42,063 nt of DNA, from assembly GCA_021781415.1 (NCBI GenBank), contig JAJXWW010000143.1, forward strand, positions 1 through 42,063. Reading direction: 5' to 3'. Under the pieces are notes generated by a model. The model saw only the letters and a list, made by a program, of their open reading frames with translations. It ran no database searches and was not told where the DNA came from. The stretch's first letter is position 1, and every line of letters starts with the position of its first letter. Origin of the DNA: Planctomycetota bacterium (lineage in GTDB: Bacteria > Planctomycetota > Planctomycetia > Gemmatales > Gemmataceae). The translations under genes and the position numbers were made by a program. Positions 1 through 8,500 of this stretch are shown here, piece by piece.

Positions 1-140
1 CCGGCAAAACAGCCCCAATCGGTACGTTCGCGCGCAGCGGCAAGCGCGCCTTTGAGCCGCCGTCGAATGGAGGCGGCAACGATTGGGTGCTGATCCTCGA
101 CGACGCGGCTCGCGGCTATCCCCTTGCGATCGGGCGGTAA
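1..140 (+). CDS. C-terminal fragment, putative collagen-binding-type domain of a glycosidase-like protein (partial)
   Basis: Only the last 45 codons are present, read from base 3 to the TAA at 138-140. The fragment contains an FEPP segment followed by NDWVLILDD near the end. A hydrophobic strand of the DWVLVL type just before the stop is characteristic of the small beta-sandwich ('putative collagen-binding domain') that closes DUF4038/DUF5060 glycoside-hydrolase-like proteins, which are frequent in planctomycetes. The catalytic part lies outside the window, so substrate and localisation cannot be judged. The family call rests on this short tail and is tentative. Confidence 0.5.
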   Translation, partial: GKTAPIGTFARSGKRAFEPPSNGGGNDWVLILDDAARGYPLAIGR

Positions 141-191
141 TTCGCCATAATAAAACGTGAGGTCCCGTCCGGCTTCCCTTGACCGAACCAA

Positions 192-218
192 CCGGCTCTC
201 TCCCATCGCAAGAGCCGG
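192..218 (+). terminator. hairpin between the partial gene and the histidine kinase
   Basis: An 8-bp perfect stem (CCGGCTCT / AGAGCCGG) with an 11-base loop lies between the two rightward genes. No T-run follows, so it may be an attenuator, or a terminator that works without a U-tract. It is about 30 bases upstream of the kinase start. Confidence 0.35.
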
Positions 219-248
219 CCTCGGAGAGGCCCAGTTGCGGAGTCGCGC

Positions 249-1364
249 ATGACCGCGTTTTTCTCCCGTCGAGGCATCGGGGTAGCGAATCGTAGACCGA
301 CGGTTCCCATCCGAGTGGGGCACGTTTATCTCGATGCCCGTCGCCGGTCGATTTATTGCTTGAACGAGACGGCTCGCGAGCTACTCCGCGAAGGGGTACC
401 GCTCGACGGTAGTTCCCCCGCCTCCAGTTCGCTCCGCACCATGGAGGGCGAATTGGTAGCGGTTGGCGAGCTGCCTCCCGTTCGCGCCTGGCGCGAACGC
501 CTTTCGTGCGAAAGTACGTTTCTATTACTGGGCAGCGACGGCGTCGCACGGCATCTGACCTGGAATGCCTCTCCACTGGGCGACTCGCACGGCAACGTGA
601 CCGGCATCTTGGGGAGTCTCGTTGTCGCCCCGTTCGAGCCGGATTGGCAGCAATTGGCTGGGTTGTCGCACGATCTGCGCACTCCGCTCCAAGCGCTGCG
701 CCTCTTGCTGCCGCTGCTGGAAAGCACTCCCGTCCCCGAGGAATCGCGTTCGCTCGTCGAACGGATTCGCACCTGCGTCGAACGCACCATGTCCATTGGT
801 CTCGATCTGTTGGAGTGGACGCGCGGGCCGGCGCGCGGGGGACGAAAAATCGAACGCACTTGGTTCGCGTTAGAGCCGTTCCTCCTCGCGCTGTCCGACG
901 AACACGCGCTGCACGCCGAAGAAAAAGGGATCGGCTGGCGGATCGACGCACAGACCGCGATGGGTCTGGAGATCTGCGCCGACCGCGTTCGTCTCGAGCG
1001 GTTGTTGTCGAACTTGCTGACCAACGCCATCCGCTACACGTCGCGCGGCCAAGTCTCGCTGCGCGCGGATTGGCGCGGTGAGACGGTCGGACTTCCCTCG
1101 TTTCTCGTTCTGACCGTCGAAGACACCGGCAGCGGCATTTCGCCGGAAGATCGAGAGTCGATCTTTCAACCGTTCGAGCGCGGTCGCACCGCCAAGGACA
1201 GCGATTCGGACGGCAGCGGCATGGGGTTGGCCGTGGTGGACCGACTCGTCGAAGAGCTGGGATTGACGATGGAAGTTTTCAGCGAGAGCGGTCGCGGCAG
1301 CCGGTTCGAAGTCTTGCTGCCTTCCGCGTGCGTCCGTCGTCTCCCAGCGCAGCCGATGTCCTAG
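249..1364 (+). CDS. Soluble sensor histidine kinase (PAS-like + HisKA + HATPase_c)
   Basis: A 371-aa two-component sensor kinase. Residues about 20-125 resemble a PAS-like sensory fold. The dimerisation/phospho-acceptor box is LSHDLRTPLQ with His141. The ATPase part has an N-box (LLSNLLTNAIRY, Asn259), a G1 box (EDTGSGIS, about 291-298), an F-box (IFQPFERG) and a G2 box (GSGMGLA, 322-328). No transmembrane segment or signal peptide is visible, so it should be cytosolic. No response regulator lies next to it, making it an orphan kinase whose partner must be elsewhere. The ATG is preceded by a GGAG about 8 bases upstream. Signal and target are unknown. Confidence 0.93.
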   Translation: MTAFFSRRGIGVANRRPTVPIRVGHVYLDARRRSIYCLNETARELLREGVPLDGSSPASSSLRTMEGELVAVGELPPVRAWRERLSCESTFLLLGSDGVARHLTWNASPLGDSHGNVTGILGSLVVAPFEPDWQQLAGLSHDLRTPLQALRLLLPLLESTPVPEESRSLVERIRTCVERTMSIGLDLLEWTRGPARGGRKIERTWFALEPFLLALSDEHALHAEEKGIGWRIDAQTAMGLEICADRVRLERLLSNLLTNAIRYTSRGQVSLRADWRGETVGLPSFLVLTVEDTGSGISPEDRESIFQPFERGRTAKDSDSDGSGMGLAVVDRLVEELGLTMEVFSESGRGSRFEVLLPSACVRRLPAQPMS

Positions 1365-1438
1365 CCGATCGCCATCCTCATCGGATACTTCGTTGCAGTG
1401 AACGAGTGGCAAGAGATATTGGGAGAGAAATGCAAAAT

Positions 1439-1472
1439 GCCCCGTGAAGGCGTTGGGGAGCCTTCACGGGGC
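1439..1472 (-). terminator. Rho-independent terminator of the Cys-rich/OB-like operon
   Basis: A perfect 13-bp GC-rich stem (GCCCCGTGAAGGC and its complement) encloses an 8-base loop. Read leftward, the stem is followed by ATTTTGCATTT, a T-rich tail. It lies 30 bases beyond the stop of the leftward gene at 1503 and also separates it from the convergent histidine kinase. Confidence 0.75.
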
Positions 1473-1502
1473 CGGAGGAGCAGGATGCAGAAGGTAGGGA
1501 GA

Positions 1503-1799
1503 TCAGCGGGCCGAGCGGTCGATCAACTCCATCGAGGTCACTCGATACACCGGACTACCCTGGAAGACGGAACCTTTCTGCTTGAGGATCTCGCCGTGGA
1601 CTTTTACGAGGTCGCCCTCGCGAAAACTGTCCATCTGCCGATCGCGAGTCAAGACCACGCTTCCGCCGTCGCCATCTTCCTTCCACGGTGAAGCGTAACG
1701 GAGAACCCAGAACTCACCGGCCCGCACAAAGTACAGCTGTCCCGTTATCCAGCCGTAGTTTGGATCGCGTCCGAGGCGCGATTGATACCGGCTACTCAA
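1503..1799 (-). CDS. Small OB-like domain protein, paralogue of the lipoprotein domain at 2751
   Basis: A 98-aa protein of unknown function with no signal peptide of its own. From residue 9 it matches the C-terminal domain of the lipoprotein encoded 1 kb away: both contain RxGxDPNYxW, then a hydrophobic strand, a WxLRY segment, an acidic/Gly stretch (E-D-GG), a V-x-V-x-G strand and a PxYRV motif near the end. The strand pattern with a FREGDLVKVHGEI segment suggests a small beta-barrel of OB type (inference). The only start near the front of the domain is TTG, one base after the stop of the Cys-rich gene and without a clear ribosome site, so translation is probably coupled. The two may alternatively be products of a split fusion. 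Confidence 0.7.
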   Translation of the reverse strand: MSSRYQSRLGRDPNYGWITGQLYFVRAGEFWVLRYASPWKEDGDGGSVVLTRDRQMDSFREGDLVKVHGEILKQKGSVFQGSPVYRVTSMELIDRSAR

Positions 1800-1800
1800 C

Positions 1801-2388
1801 TCAATAGGGGAACTTCGAGCTGGAGCCGACCGAGCTGGTCGGGGTCAGGTATTGCGGAGCGTTGTCGATACCCGCTTTGTTGGGCATCTTCTTGCCCGGA
1901 TCTTTCGGGGCGGGAATCGGCTCGGCGGCTTTGGGCATGGTGGCCGAGGGAGCCGCGCCGCAACCGTTGTCGCAGCAGCTGCTCTCGCAGCAGTTGTTGC
2001 AGTTGTTACGGTGCATGCGAGCGCGCAGCCGGTCCATCAGGCTCGGCTTGCAGCAGGAGTTGCACGAATCGCAGCAGGAAGAGGTCGTGGTCGAACCGCA
2101 GCAGCTCGAGCTGGAAGCGCAACCGCTGGAGCAGCTCGTCGTGGCGCAGCTGGAACCGCACGAATTGCATTCGCAGCACTTGTCGCGATGGAAGCGAGCT
2201 TTCAATCGCTGCATAAGGCTGGGCTTGCAGCAGCAGTCACTCTCGCAACCGCAGTTCGAAGTCGAGCCACAACAACCCGAGACCGACGCGCTGGCCACGG
2301 GGGCGGACGAGACGACGGGTGCCGGTTTCGCGGGGGCGGCATCTGCGGCAAACCACGCCGTCGTAACTAACAAAAACGCAGCATTCAC
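1801..2388 (-). CDS. Cys-rich secreted protein with two internal repeats
   Basis: A 195-aa protein starting at GTG, chosen because GGAGG lies 9 bases upstream and the resulting N-terminus is a signal peptide (MNAAFLLVTTAWFAADA). I count 27 cysteines between about residue 35 and 150, mostly as CC, CxC and SCC. Two copies of CCKPSLMxRLxARxHR, each followed by Cys/Asn clusters, mark an internal duplication of roughly 50 residues. The tail is Pro/Ser/Thr rich. Such proteins occur in Gemmata-type planctomycetes; a role in metal binding or as a disulfide cross-linked envelope component is only a guess. It is followed, one base after its stop, by the OB-like gene. Confidence 0.8.
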   Translation of the reverse strand: MNAAFLLVTTAWFAADAAPAKPAPVVSSAPVASASVSGCCGSTSNCGCESDCCCKPSLMQRLKARFHRDKCCECNSCGSSCATTSCSSGCASSSSCCGSTTTSSCCDSCNSCCKPSLMDRLRARMHRNNCNNCCESSCCDNGCGAAPSATMPKAAEPIPAPKDPGKKMPNKAGIDNAPQYLTPTSSVGSSSKFPY

Positions 2389-2750
2389 GAGTGTAATCCT
2401 CCGTTGGAGACTCAGTTCGGCAGAAGGCCGCCGTATTGCGGGGGGAGCGTTTCCTTCCGAAGAAGCGGCGACCCGCGCCTTCCTCATTCGATTCCACACC
2501 AACGAGGGCGACTTCTTCATGAAGAACGTCCCACGTTGATTTCTGCATCTTCTTTCGACCGATGAGGCAGCCCCGCTTGAGTAGCTTTCCTAAAATCCTG
2601 CTCTTTCGCGTGTCACCCCACCCCCGTTAAAACCGTACATTTCAACACCGCGAGTCCGTGGCGCGATACAGGGGTACAAAAAAACAGAAACCCCCAGGCC
2701 GAGGACGACCTGGGGGTTCCGTTCGCAGGGGGGGTAGGAACGGGGTGCGT
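2389..2750. other. Intergenic stretch between two leftward genes
   Basis: It holds the terminator of the lipoprotein gene (2678-2718) and the ribosome site of the Cys-rich gene at its left edge. I see no convincing gene in it; Met-initiated readings here are extensions of or antisense to the Cys-rich gene. Confidence 0.5.
2678..2718 (-). terminator. Rho-independent terminator of the OB-like lipoprotein gene
   Basis: A 10-bp perfect stem (AACCCCCAGG / CCTGGGGGTT, 2689-2698 with 2709-2718). Read leftward it is followed by TCTGTTTTTTTG, a classical U-tract (2678-2684 on the complement). It lies 33 bases past the stop of the leftward lipoprotein gene. Confidence 0.9.
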
Positions 2751-3368
2751 TCACGGTTGCTCGATCCGGACGTTTTCCACGCGATACGCCGGTCGCAACT
2801 GATGACTGGTAGGATCGATCAAACTCCCTTCCACGCGCACGGTTTGCCCCGGCTTGAACGTCGCATCGTGGCTGGGAGCCAGCAGTAGCACGCATCCACC
2901 ATAGCGATCTTCTTCTTGCAGAGGTCCATAGCGCAGCAACCACCCACGCTGAATTTTTGAATAATCGAGCGTGCCCACCAGCCAACGATAATTCGGATCG
3001 TGTCCGAAGCGCGGCGGAGAATCCATCGTCGCCGCCTCAACCGGATTGACCTTCTCCGAGAGTGGCTCGGACGCGGAGTCGATGGCGAACGGAGCGGCGT
3101 TCGGCGCGGCGGTGAGAACCGGCTTCGCCGTGCGATGAACTTGGGGCGCGACGGGTTTATCGGGTGGAGGCGATGACTCATACGAACGGGGAGCGTAGGC
3201 CGTTGCCGAGGCGGCGCTGGATGGAAGTCCGACCGGCGTTCCCCGCGCCGAAGCGGAGGCCGTGGCGGCACAACGCGCGCAGACGGGCGGATTGTGCTGG
3301 CAGCCCACGGATAATAACGGGGGCAATAGACAGATTCCGAGCCATGCGCCCGGCAATAAGCGACTCAT
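2751..3368 (-). CDS. Lipoprotein with C-terminal OB-like domain
   Basis: A 205-aa predicted lipoprotein. The chosen ATG has GAGG 7 bases upstream and gives an N-terminus MSRLLPGAWLGICLLPPLL ending in the lipobox LSVGC. A low-complexity Ala/Pro/Ser linker (about residues 30-115) follows. The last 90 residues are a domain shared with the 98-aa product at 1503: RFGHDPNYRW, GWLLRYG, YGGCVLLL, TVRVEGSLID and PAYRVENV. The beta-rich pattern suggests an OB-like barrel displayed at the membrane; the function is unknown. It is transcribed alone, with its own strong terminator. Confidence 0.8.
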   Translation of the reverse strand: MSRLLPGAWLGICLLPPLLSVGCQHNPPVCARCAATASASARGTPVGLPSSAASATAYAPRSYESSPPPDKPVAPQVHRTAKPVLTAAPNAAPFAIDSASEPLSEKVNPVEAATMDSPPRFGHDPNYRWLVGTLDYSKIQRGWLLRYGPLQEEDRYGGCVLLLAPSHDATFKPGQTVRVEGSLIDPTSHQLRPAYRVENVRIEQP

Positions 3369-3687
3369 ATTTAGCCTCACGGTTGGGAACGCGCCGGGGC
3401 TAGGCATTGCGTTCTATCGATTCAGTAGGGTTCGTATGGAGGAGAGCGAGCAAACGGATGCCTGTTTGAAACTATCGGATACGTTCGCTGGGATCTTGCG
3501 GTTTATTCTGGGAAAATGAATTGAACGAGTGGAACTTGACCGGCAGAGGGAAGCAGGGATAGCGAGGTTGACGACAAAAGAGCGGTAAAGGCGTCCACAC
3601 CGCCGACTGTTTCCCGAGTCGATCCTACTTCGTGTCGTTTGGAGCATTATAATCGTTACGGGAGAACCTGCGGAAGAGGTACGCGCG
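3369..3687. other. Divergent intergenic region upstream of recJ
   Basis: About 320 bases separating the leftward lipoprotein gene from recJ. The right part carries a recJ promoter candidate. No credible coding sequence is seen in the rest. Confidence 0.5.
3625..3653 (+). promoter_or_regulatory. Candidate sigma-70-like promoter of recJ
   Basis: A perfect TATAAT box at 3648-3653 lies 35 bases before the recJ start codon. The hexamer 17 bases upstream (CTACTT) is a poor -35 match, so only the -10 element is well supported. Confidence 0.45.
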
Positions 3688-5475
3688 TTGGCTACTCAAA
3701 CCACGAAGACTTGGCGCTTGTTACCGCACGACCGCGCGGCCCTCGAACGGCTCTCTTCCTCTCTCCAAGTGGGACCGATCGTCGCACAACTCTTGCTGAA
3801 CCGGGGGCTGAACGACCCGATGCAGGCGCGCCGATTCTTGGACGCGCCCTTAAACGGCTTACATCCTCCGGAACAATTGCCCGGCGTGCCGGAGGCGGTC
3901 GAACGCATCTTCGCGGCGATCGCCGCCGGGCGGCGGATCTGCGTCTACGGCGATTACGATGTGGATGGGGTTAGCGGCTCGGCCATCCTGTTGAACGGTT
4001 TGAGGCTTCTGAACGCCAAGGTCGATGTCTATGTGCCGCATCGATTGGAGGAAGGTTATGGGCTGAATCGGCAAGCCTTGCGTCAGATTGCCGACTCCGG
4101 CGCGTCGTTGGTCGTCACCGTCGATTGCGGCATCGCCAGTTTGGAGGAGGCCGAGGAAGCCCAACGGCTCGGCCTGGAATTGATCGTTACCGACCACCAC
4201 GAAATGCGGGACGAACTGCCCAAGGCGTCGGCCCTGGTACATCCGCGCCTGCCGGGCACGCACTACCCATTCGGCAGTCTGTCCGGTTCGGCGGTGGCGT
4301 TCAAGCTCGCTTGGGCGTTGGCGCTGCGCGCGAGCGGCAGTCCGAAGGTGACGCCGCAATTCCGCGAGTATCTCCTGGATAGCATCGCCCTTGCCGCGCT
4401 CGGCGTCGTCGCCGATGTCGTGCCGTTACTCGACGAGAACCGAATCCTGGTGCGACACGGACTTCACTTGCTGCGACAGAGGCCGTTGCCCGGACTTCAC
4501 GCGCTGTGCGCCAGCGCTGGACTCGCTCCCCAGACCGCCTTGCGAGCTGCCGACATCGGGTTCCGAATCGCTCCCCGCTTAAACGCAGCGGGCCGACTCG
4601 GCTGCGCGCGCCTCGTGGTCGATCTCCTGACCACGGCGCGCGCCGAGCAAGCCACCCAACTGGCGCGCTATCTGGAGGAGCAGAACGCACAACGGCAAAC
4701 GCTGGAACGACGCATGGTCGCCGAAGCGCGCAAGACCATCGAAGAACAAAAGCTCGGCGACGATCCGGCGTTGGTGTTGGCACACGCGGGATGGCATCCC
4801 GGCATCATTGGCATCGTCGCCAGTCGATTGGTCGACCGCTATGCTCGTCCCACTCTGGCGATCGCGCTGCCCGACCCGGAGACGGACGCCGACGGTACAC
4901 ACGTCCGCGTCGGCGTTGGTTCCGGACGTTCGGTCCCCGGCTTTGCCCTGCACGAAGCGCTGCGCAGCTGCGACGATCTGCTGCTGTCACACGGCGGACA
5001 TGCGGCGGCTGCCGGATTTCGGATTCTGCCGGAGAACATCGATGCGTTTCGGGCGCGGCTCTGCGAACGTGCCGCCGCTCAGTTTCCCGAAGGATTGGCC
5101 GCTCCGACGCTGCTGCTCGACGCCGAGACGCCGCTCAGCGCGATGACGCTCGGCTTGGTCGCCGACCTCGACCGCTTGGAGCCGTATGGCGCGCACAATC
5201 GCCGACCGTTGTTTCTGGCCGGCGACTTGCAGATCAAGGGCGAGCCGCGCAAGATGGGCGGCGGCGAGCGCCACCTTAGTTTCCGCGTCGCCCAACGGGG
5301 TACGGTGCTTCGAGCCGTCGCCTGGAACATGGCGGAGCGGCTCGAGGAATTACTCTCCGCCGGCGGTGCCTGTTGCCTCGCCTTCACGCCGAAAATCAAC
5401 GAGTGGCAAGGCTATCGGAGCGTCGATCTCGAAGTGTCCGATTTCCAGGCCGGATCGCAAGCGCAACTCGGCTAA
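3688..5475 (+). CDS. recJ: Single-stranded-DNA-specific exonuclease RecJ
   Basis: A 595-aa RecJ, the DHH-family 5'-3' ssDNA exonuclease used in recombination and mismatch/base-excision repair. Key motifs are present: GDYDVDG (88-94), TVDCGIA (about 144-150), TDHHE with the DHH triad at 169-171, and GVVADVVPL for the DHH phosphoesterase core. These are followed by RLNAAGR, HPGIIGIVASR (370-380) and the DHHA1 signature SHGGHAAAAGF (434-444). A C-terminal OB domain (about 460-590) follows. Length is normal for the family. The start is TTG with an AGAGG ribosome site upstream. It is transcribed alone and converges on the secretin gene. Confidence 0.97.
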   Translation: MATQTTKTWRLLPHDRAALERLSSSLQVGPIVAQLLLNRGLNDPMQARRFLDAPLNGLHPPEQLPGVPEAVERIFAAIAAGRRICVYGDYDVDGVSGSAILLNGLRLLNAKVDVYVPHRLEEGYGLNRQALRQIADSGASLVVTVDCGIASLEEAEEAQRLGLELIVTDHHEMRDELPKASALVHPRLPGTHYPFGSLSGSAVAFKLAWALALRASGSPKVTPQFREYLLDSIALAALGVVADVVPLLDENRILVRHGLHLLRQRPLPGLHALCASAGLAPQTALRAADIGFRIAPRLNAAGRLGCARLVVDLLTTARAEQATQLARYLEEQNAQRQTLERRMVAEARKTIEEQKLGDDPALVLAHAGWHPGIIGIVASRLVDRYARPTLAIALPDPETDADGTHVRVGVGSGRSVPGFALHEALRSCDDLLLSHGGHAAAAGFRILPENIDAFRARLCERAAAQFPEGLAAPTLLLDAETPLSAMTLGLVADLDRLEPYGAHNRRPLFLAGDLQIKGEPRKMGGGERHLSFRVAQRGTVLRAVAWNMAERLEELLSAGGACCLAFTPKINEWQGYRSVDLEVSDFQAGSQAQLG

Positions 5476-5530
5476 CGTCTACCGCTCAACGCGATCGGCC
5501 ACCAGCAATCCGAACGAGTGTTACGGATCG

Positions 5531-5565
5531 CCGATGGCCGATAGCCGACAGCCGACAGCCGATAG
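5531..5565. repeat. Heptanucleotide tandem repeat, five copies
   Basis: Five consecutive 7-base units of the form CCGAYRG (CCGATGG, CCGATAG, CCGACAG, CCGACAG, CCGATAG), with a partial sixth, lie in the space between the convergent recJ and secretin genes, ending 6 bases before the secretin stop codon. Confidence 0.85.
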
Positions 5566-5571
5566 CCGAGC

Positions 5572-8500
5572 TTACAGACCGCTTACCGCCGGCGGCGGCG
5601 TGTAATTGGTCTGCTTCTCTTCTTCCTCGGCTTGGATGATGATGCGCGGCGTCACCATAATCAGCAAGCTCTCCGCCGAACGTCCGTAACCGATGTTGCG
5701 GAACAGACGGCTGAGATAAGGAATCTTGCCGATGACGGGCGGGCCGAACTCATTGCGGCCTTCCGAGAGACGTTTCAAGCCGCCCATCAACACCGTGCCG
5801 CCATCCGGTACCGCCACGGTCGTTTGCACGAACACGCGGGTGATGTGCGGCTGCTGCACAAACTGCGTGAAGACAACCGGCTGACCCGTCGCGGTACCGT
5901 CGAACAACGGGAAGATCGGCGTCACGACCGGGAACAGGTTGACCTCGCCGTTGACCAGGTTGGTCATGCTCGGTTGCAGCGACAGACGCACGAAGCGCCG
6001 GTCGCCGGAGATGACCGCCTGCATGAACAACTGCGTTCCCAAGGGGGCCATCGTCGTCAACGGATTGTAAATCAATTGGCCGAAGCCGCCGTTGGTGATG
6101 TTCACGCCGAGGGTGAAGAACTGGAAGTCGGTGACGGACAACGAGGCGGTTTGACCGTTGAACAGCGTCAGCTTGGGCGCTTGCATGACGTTGGAACGAT
6201 AGTCGCCCTGGACGGCCTCCATGAACAAGAACACCTGAATATCGCTGAGGAACGCCAAACCCAACGTCAGACCACCGAAGCCCGGAACGCCAGGGTAGCC
6301 GCCGAACGGCGGGATGGCCTGGGCGTAGGTGCTGTTGGTGATCGGAATGTTCAAGTCGTTGGTCAACGTGCCCGCCGGTGTGAGGCCGGAGAGCAAATTG
6401 CTCGGTTGCAGCAAGTTGATGTAACCCGGCTGAGCGAACTGGCCGGAAGTCAGTTCCGGCTGCAAGTTCAGCGCCTGCCGGCTCTTGTTGACGATGTTCA
6501 TGTTGAAGTTCACGCCGATACGCTCGAAGAAGTCTTCGGCGATGCTGATGAACTTCACTTCGACCGCCACTTCTTGATCGATCAAACGCCGCAGGGCGTT
6601 CAGCAGATCTTGAATCTGATCCTGAATGTCGGGCGTCTGATTGATAATCAGGGCGTTGGTCAGCGGATGGAAGTCGATGGTTCCCGGCCCGCCTTGATCG
6701 GCCCAGCTGCGCGGTTCGACCGTGCTGGTGATGAGCTTGATGAGCATGTCCTCGTGCGTGTGAGAGCGCTGCTTGGTGACCTGCACTGGATTGCCGCTCG
6801 GATCGGCGGCGAAACCGCTGTTGGGATTGGCCATCGAACCGCCCGACGGCGCGCCCACTCCTTGGCCTCCCTGCATCGAGGTCATTCCCGTCATCGGCGA
6901 AGTGGGGGCGCTCATCGCTTGGTTGACGTTGAGCATTCCCAGATCCGGCACGGGCGTCGTGCCGACCTGTCCGTAGTTCTCGACGGCAATGACGAGATCG
7001 GGCACTTGATACACGCGCCGCTGTGTTTTGCCGCGCGCCTGATCCTCCGTGGTGATCTTCAACACGTCGTCGGCAACGACGTAGGTGAGATGCACCGTTC
7101 GCAACAGGAGTTTCAGCCCCGATTTCAGAGCGATGTGGTCGAGTTTGATCGTTACCGGCGCGTCGAGCGTGATGTTGCGGTCGGCCAAAGCCGGCTCGTC
7201 CACGAAAATGTTAATCCCGTGGACGCCGCGAACGTAGTCGATAGCCTCGCGCAGCGTCTTGTTCGTGAAGCTAAGACACGCCGTCTCCATCAGCTTGCGC
7301 TTGATGTTCCGTTCCGCGTCGGTCTCGTGAGAAGGGAGTACGCCTTCCAGCGATTTCCGCCCGCGAATCGTCTTGAGCCGCTCTTCGTCCTTGGTGAAGG
7401 CGATCCCCTGTGAGACGGCTTCCGCAGGGCCTACATCGTCCGTCTGCTGCAGCGCCTCCATGAACACGTCTTCCTTGTTCGCCTTGTTGCTTTCGTATTT
7501 GCTCAGGTTGCGATGGGACTTGGCCATCTGGATAGCGCCCGTGGCCATGGGGTTATCGGGATCCAACTCCTTCACTTTCAAGGCGACCAACTCGGCCTCG
7601 GAATACTTGGCGCGAGCATAGAGATCGTTGAACTGCTTCATTAACTGGGCGAGGTTTTTCTGCTTGAGCTGCTCGGCGGACTTGGCCTTGAGCAGTTCCT
7701 TCTTGACCCCCTGCGACTTTTCGTCGAAGCGATTGTTCACCAACTCCGTCTGCTGTTTCAGAAGTCGGAACTGTTGCAGACGCGATTCGAGAGGGCGGCG
7801 GAGCATGGACAATTGACCGGGATCGAGCTGTTCGTCGGCCAAGCGGGCGAGATAGTCTTGGAGTATCTCCTCGGCCACATCCATCTGACCCGAACGGAAG
7901 CGCTCCAGGGCTTCGGACTGTACTTTGATACCGTCGCTGCGCAGCTGTTGGAACTTGATCTCCCGCATTCCGCGAGTGCGAGCGAGCAGCGATTGGCCGG
8001 GATCGTCGGTGGCGCGAGCGCGGCCCACATCGCCACCGCTTTGGCTCGGCACGGCGGGCTGCTGGGCCGAGGTAAGTGCGAGACCGGAACCGCGAGCGTT
8101 CGGCTGCATCTCCGGCGTGGCCAGCATTTCTCGCAGCCGAGCCTGTCGCCGACCGTCGAGCTTCGGCGTGTCGATGGCGGCAAGCATCAGGCTGGCCCGG
8201 CGATAATCCCGTAAACGATAGGCTTGAGTCACTTCGTCGAAAGTGCGATTGGCGCGCAACTTGGCCTGTTCCTCGTCCTCGAGGTCGATGGTGCGAAGCA
8301 CGGCCAAGCCGACCTCGCCCGCTCCTAGCTTGATTGCTTCCTCGGCCAAGTGCCGCGCGTTGGCCGTCTGACCGCTGCGCAGCTCCATTCGCGCCTGATC
8401 GAGCAATTGCTGCGTCGAGGGGCCGGACGACGGCTTACCCGTCGCCGACGCGCTGCGATCGGGATAGCCGGTCGGCATCCCCGTGGACGGTGGAGTGACA

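Noticed and set aside
1862..2539. A 225-aa frame rich in Gln/Leu opposite the Cys-rich gene
   Set aside because: The repetitive Gln/Leu composition is the complement of Cys/Ser codon runs, so it is a shadow.
4506..5279. A 257-aa Arg-rich frame inside recJ
   Set aside because: It overlaps the full recJ frame, whose motifs are intact; no start signal or domain.
5632..7413. A 593-aa antisense frame over the secretin gene
   Set aside because: It is Asp/Arg/His rich with no domain, and the opposite strand is a clear secretin. Long antisense frames are expected in GC-rich DNA.
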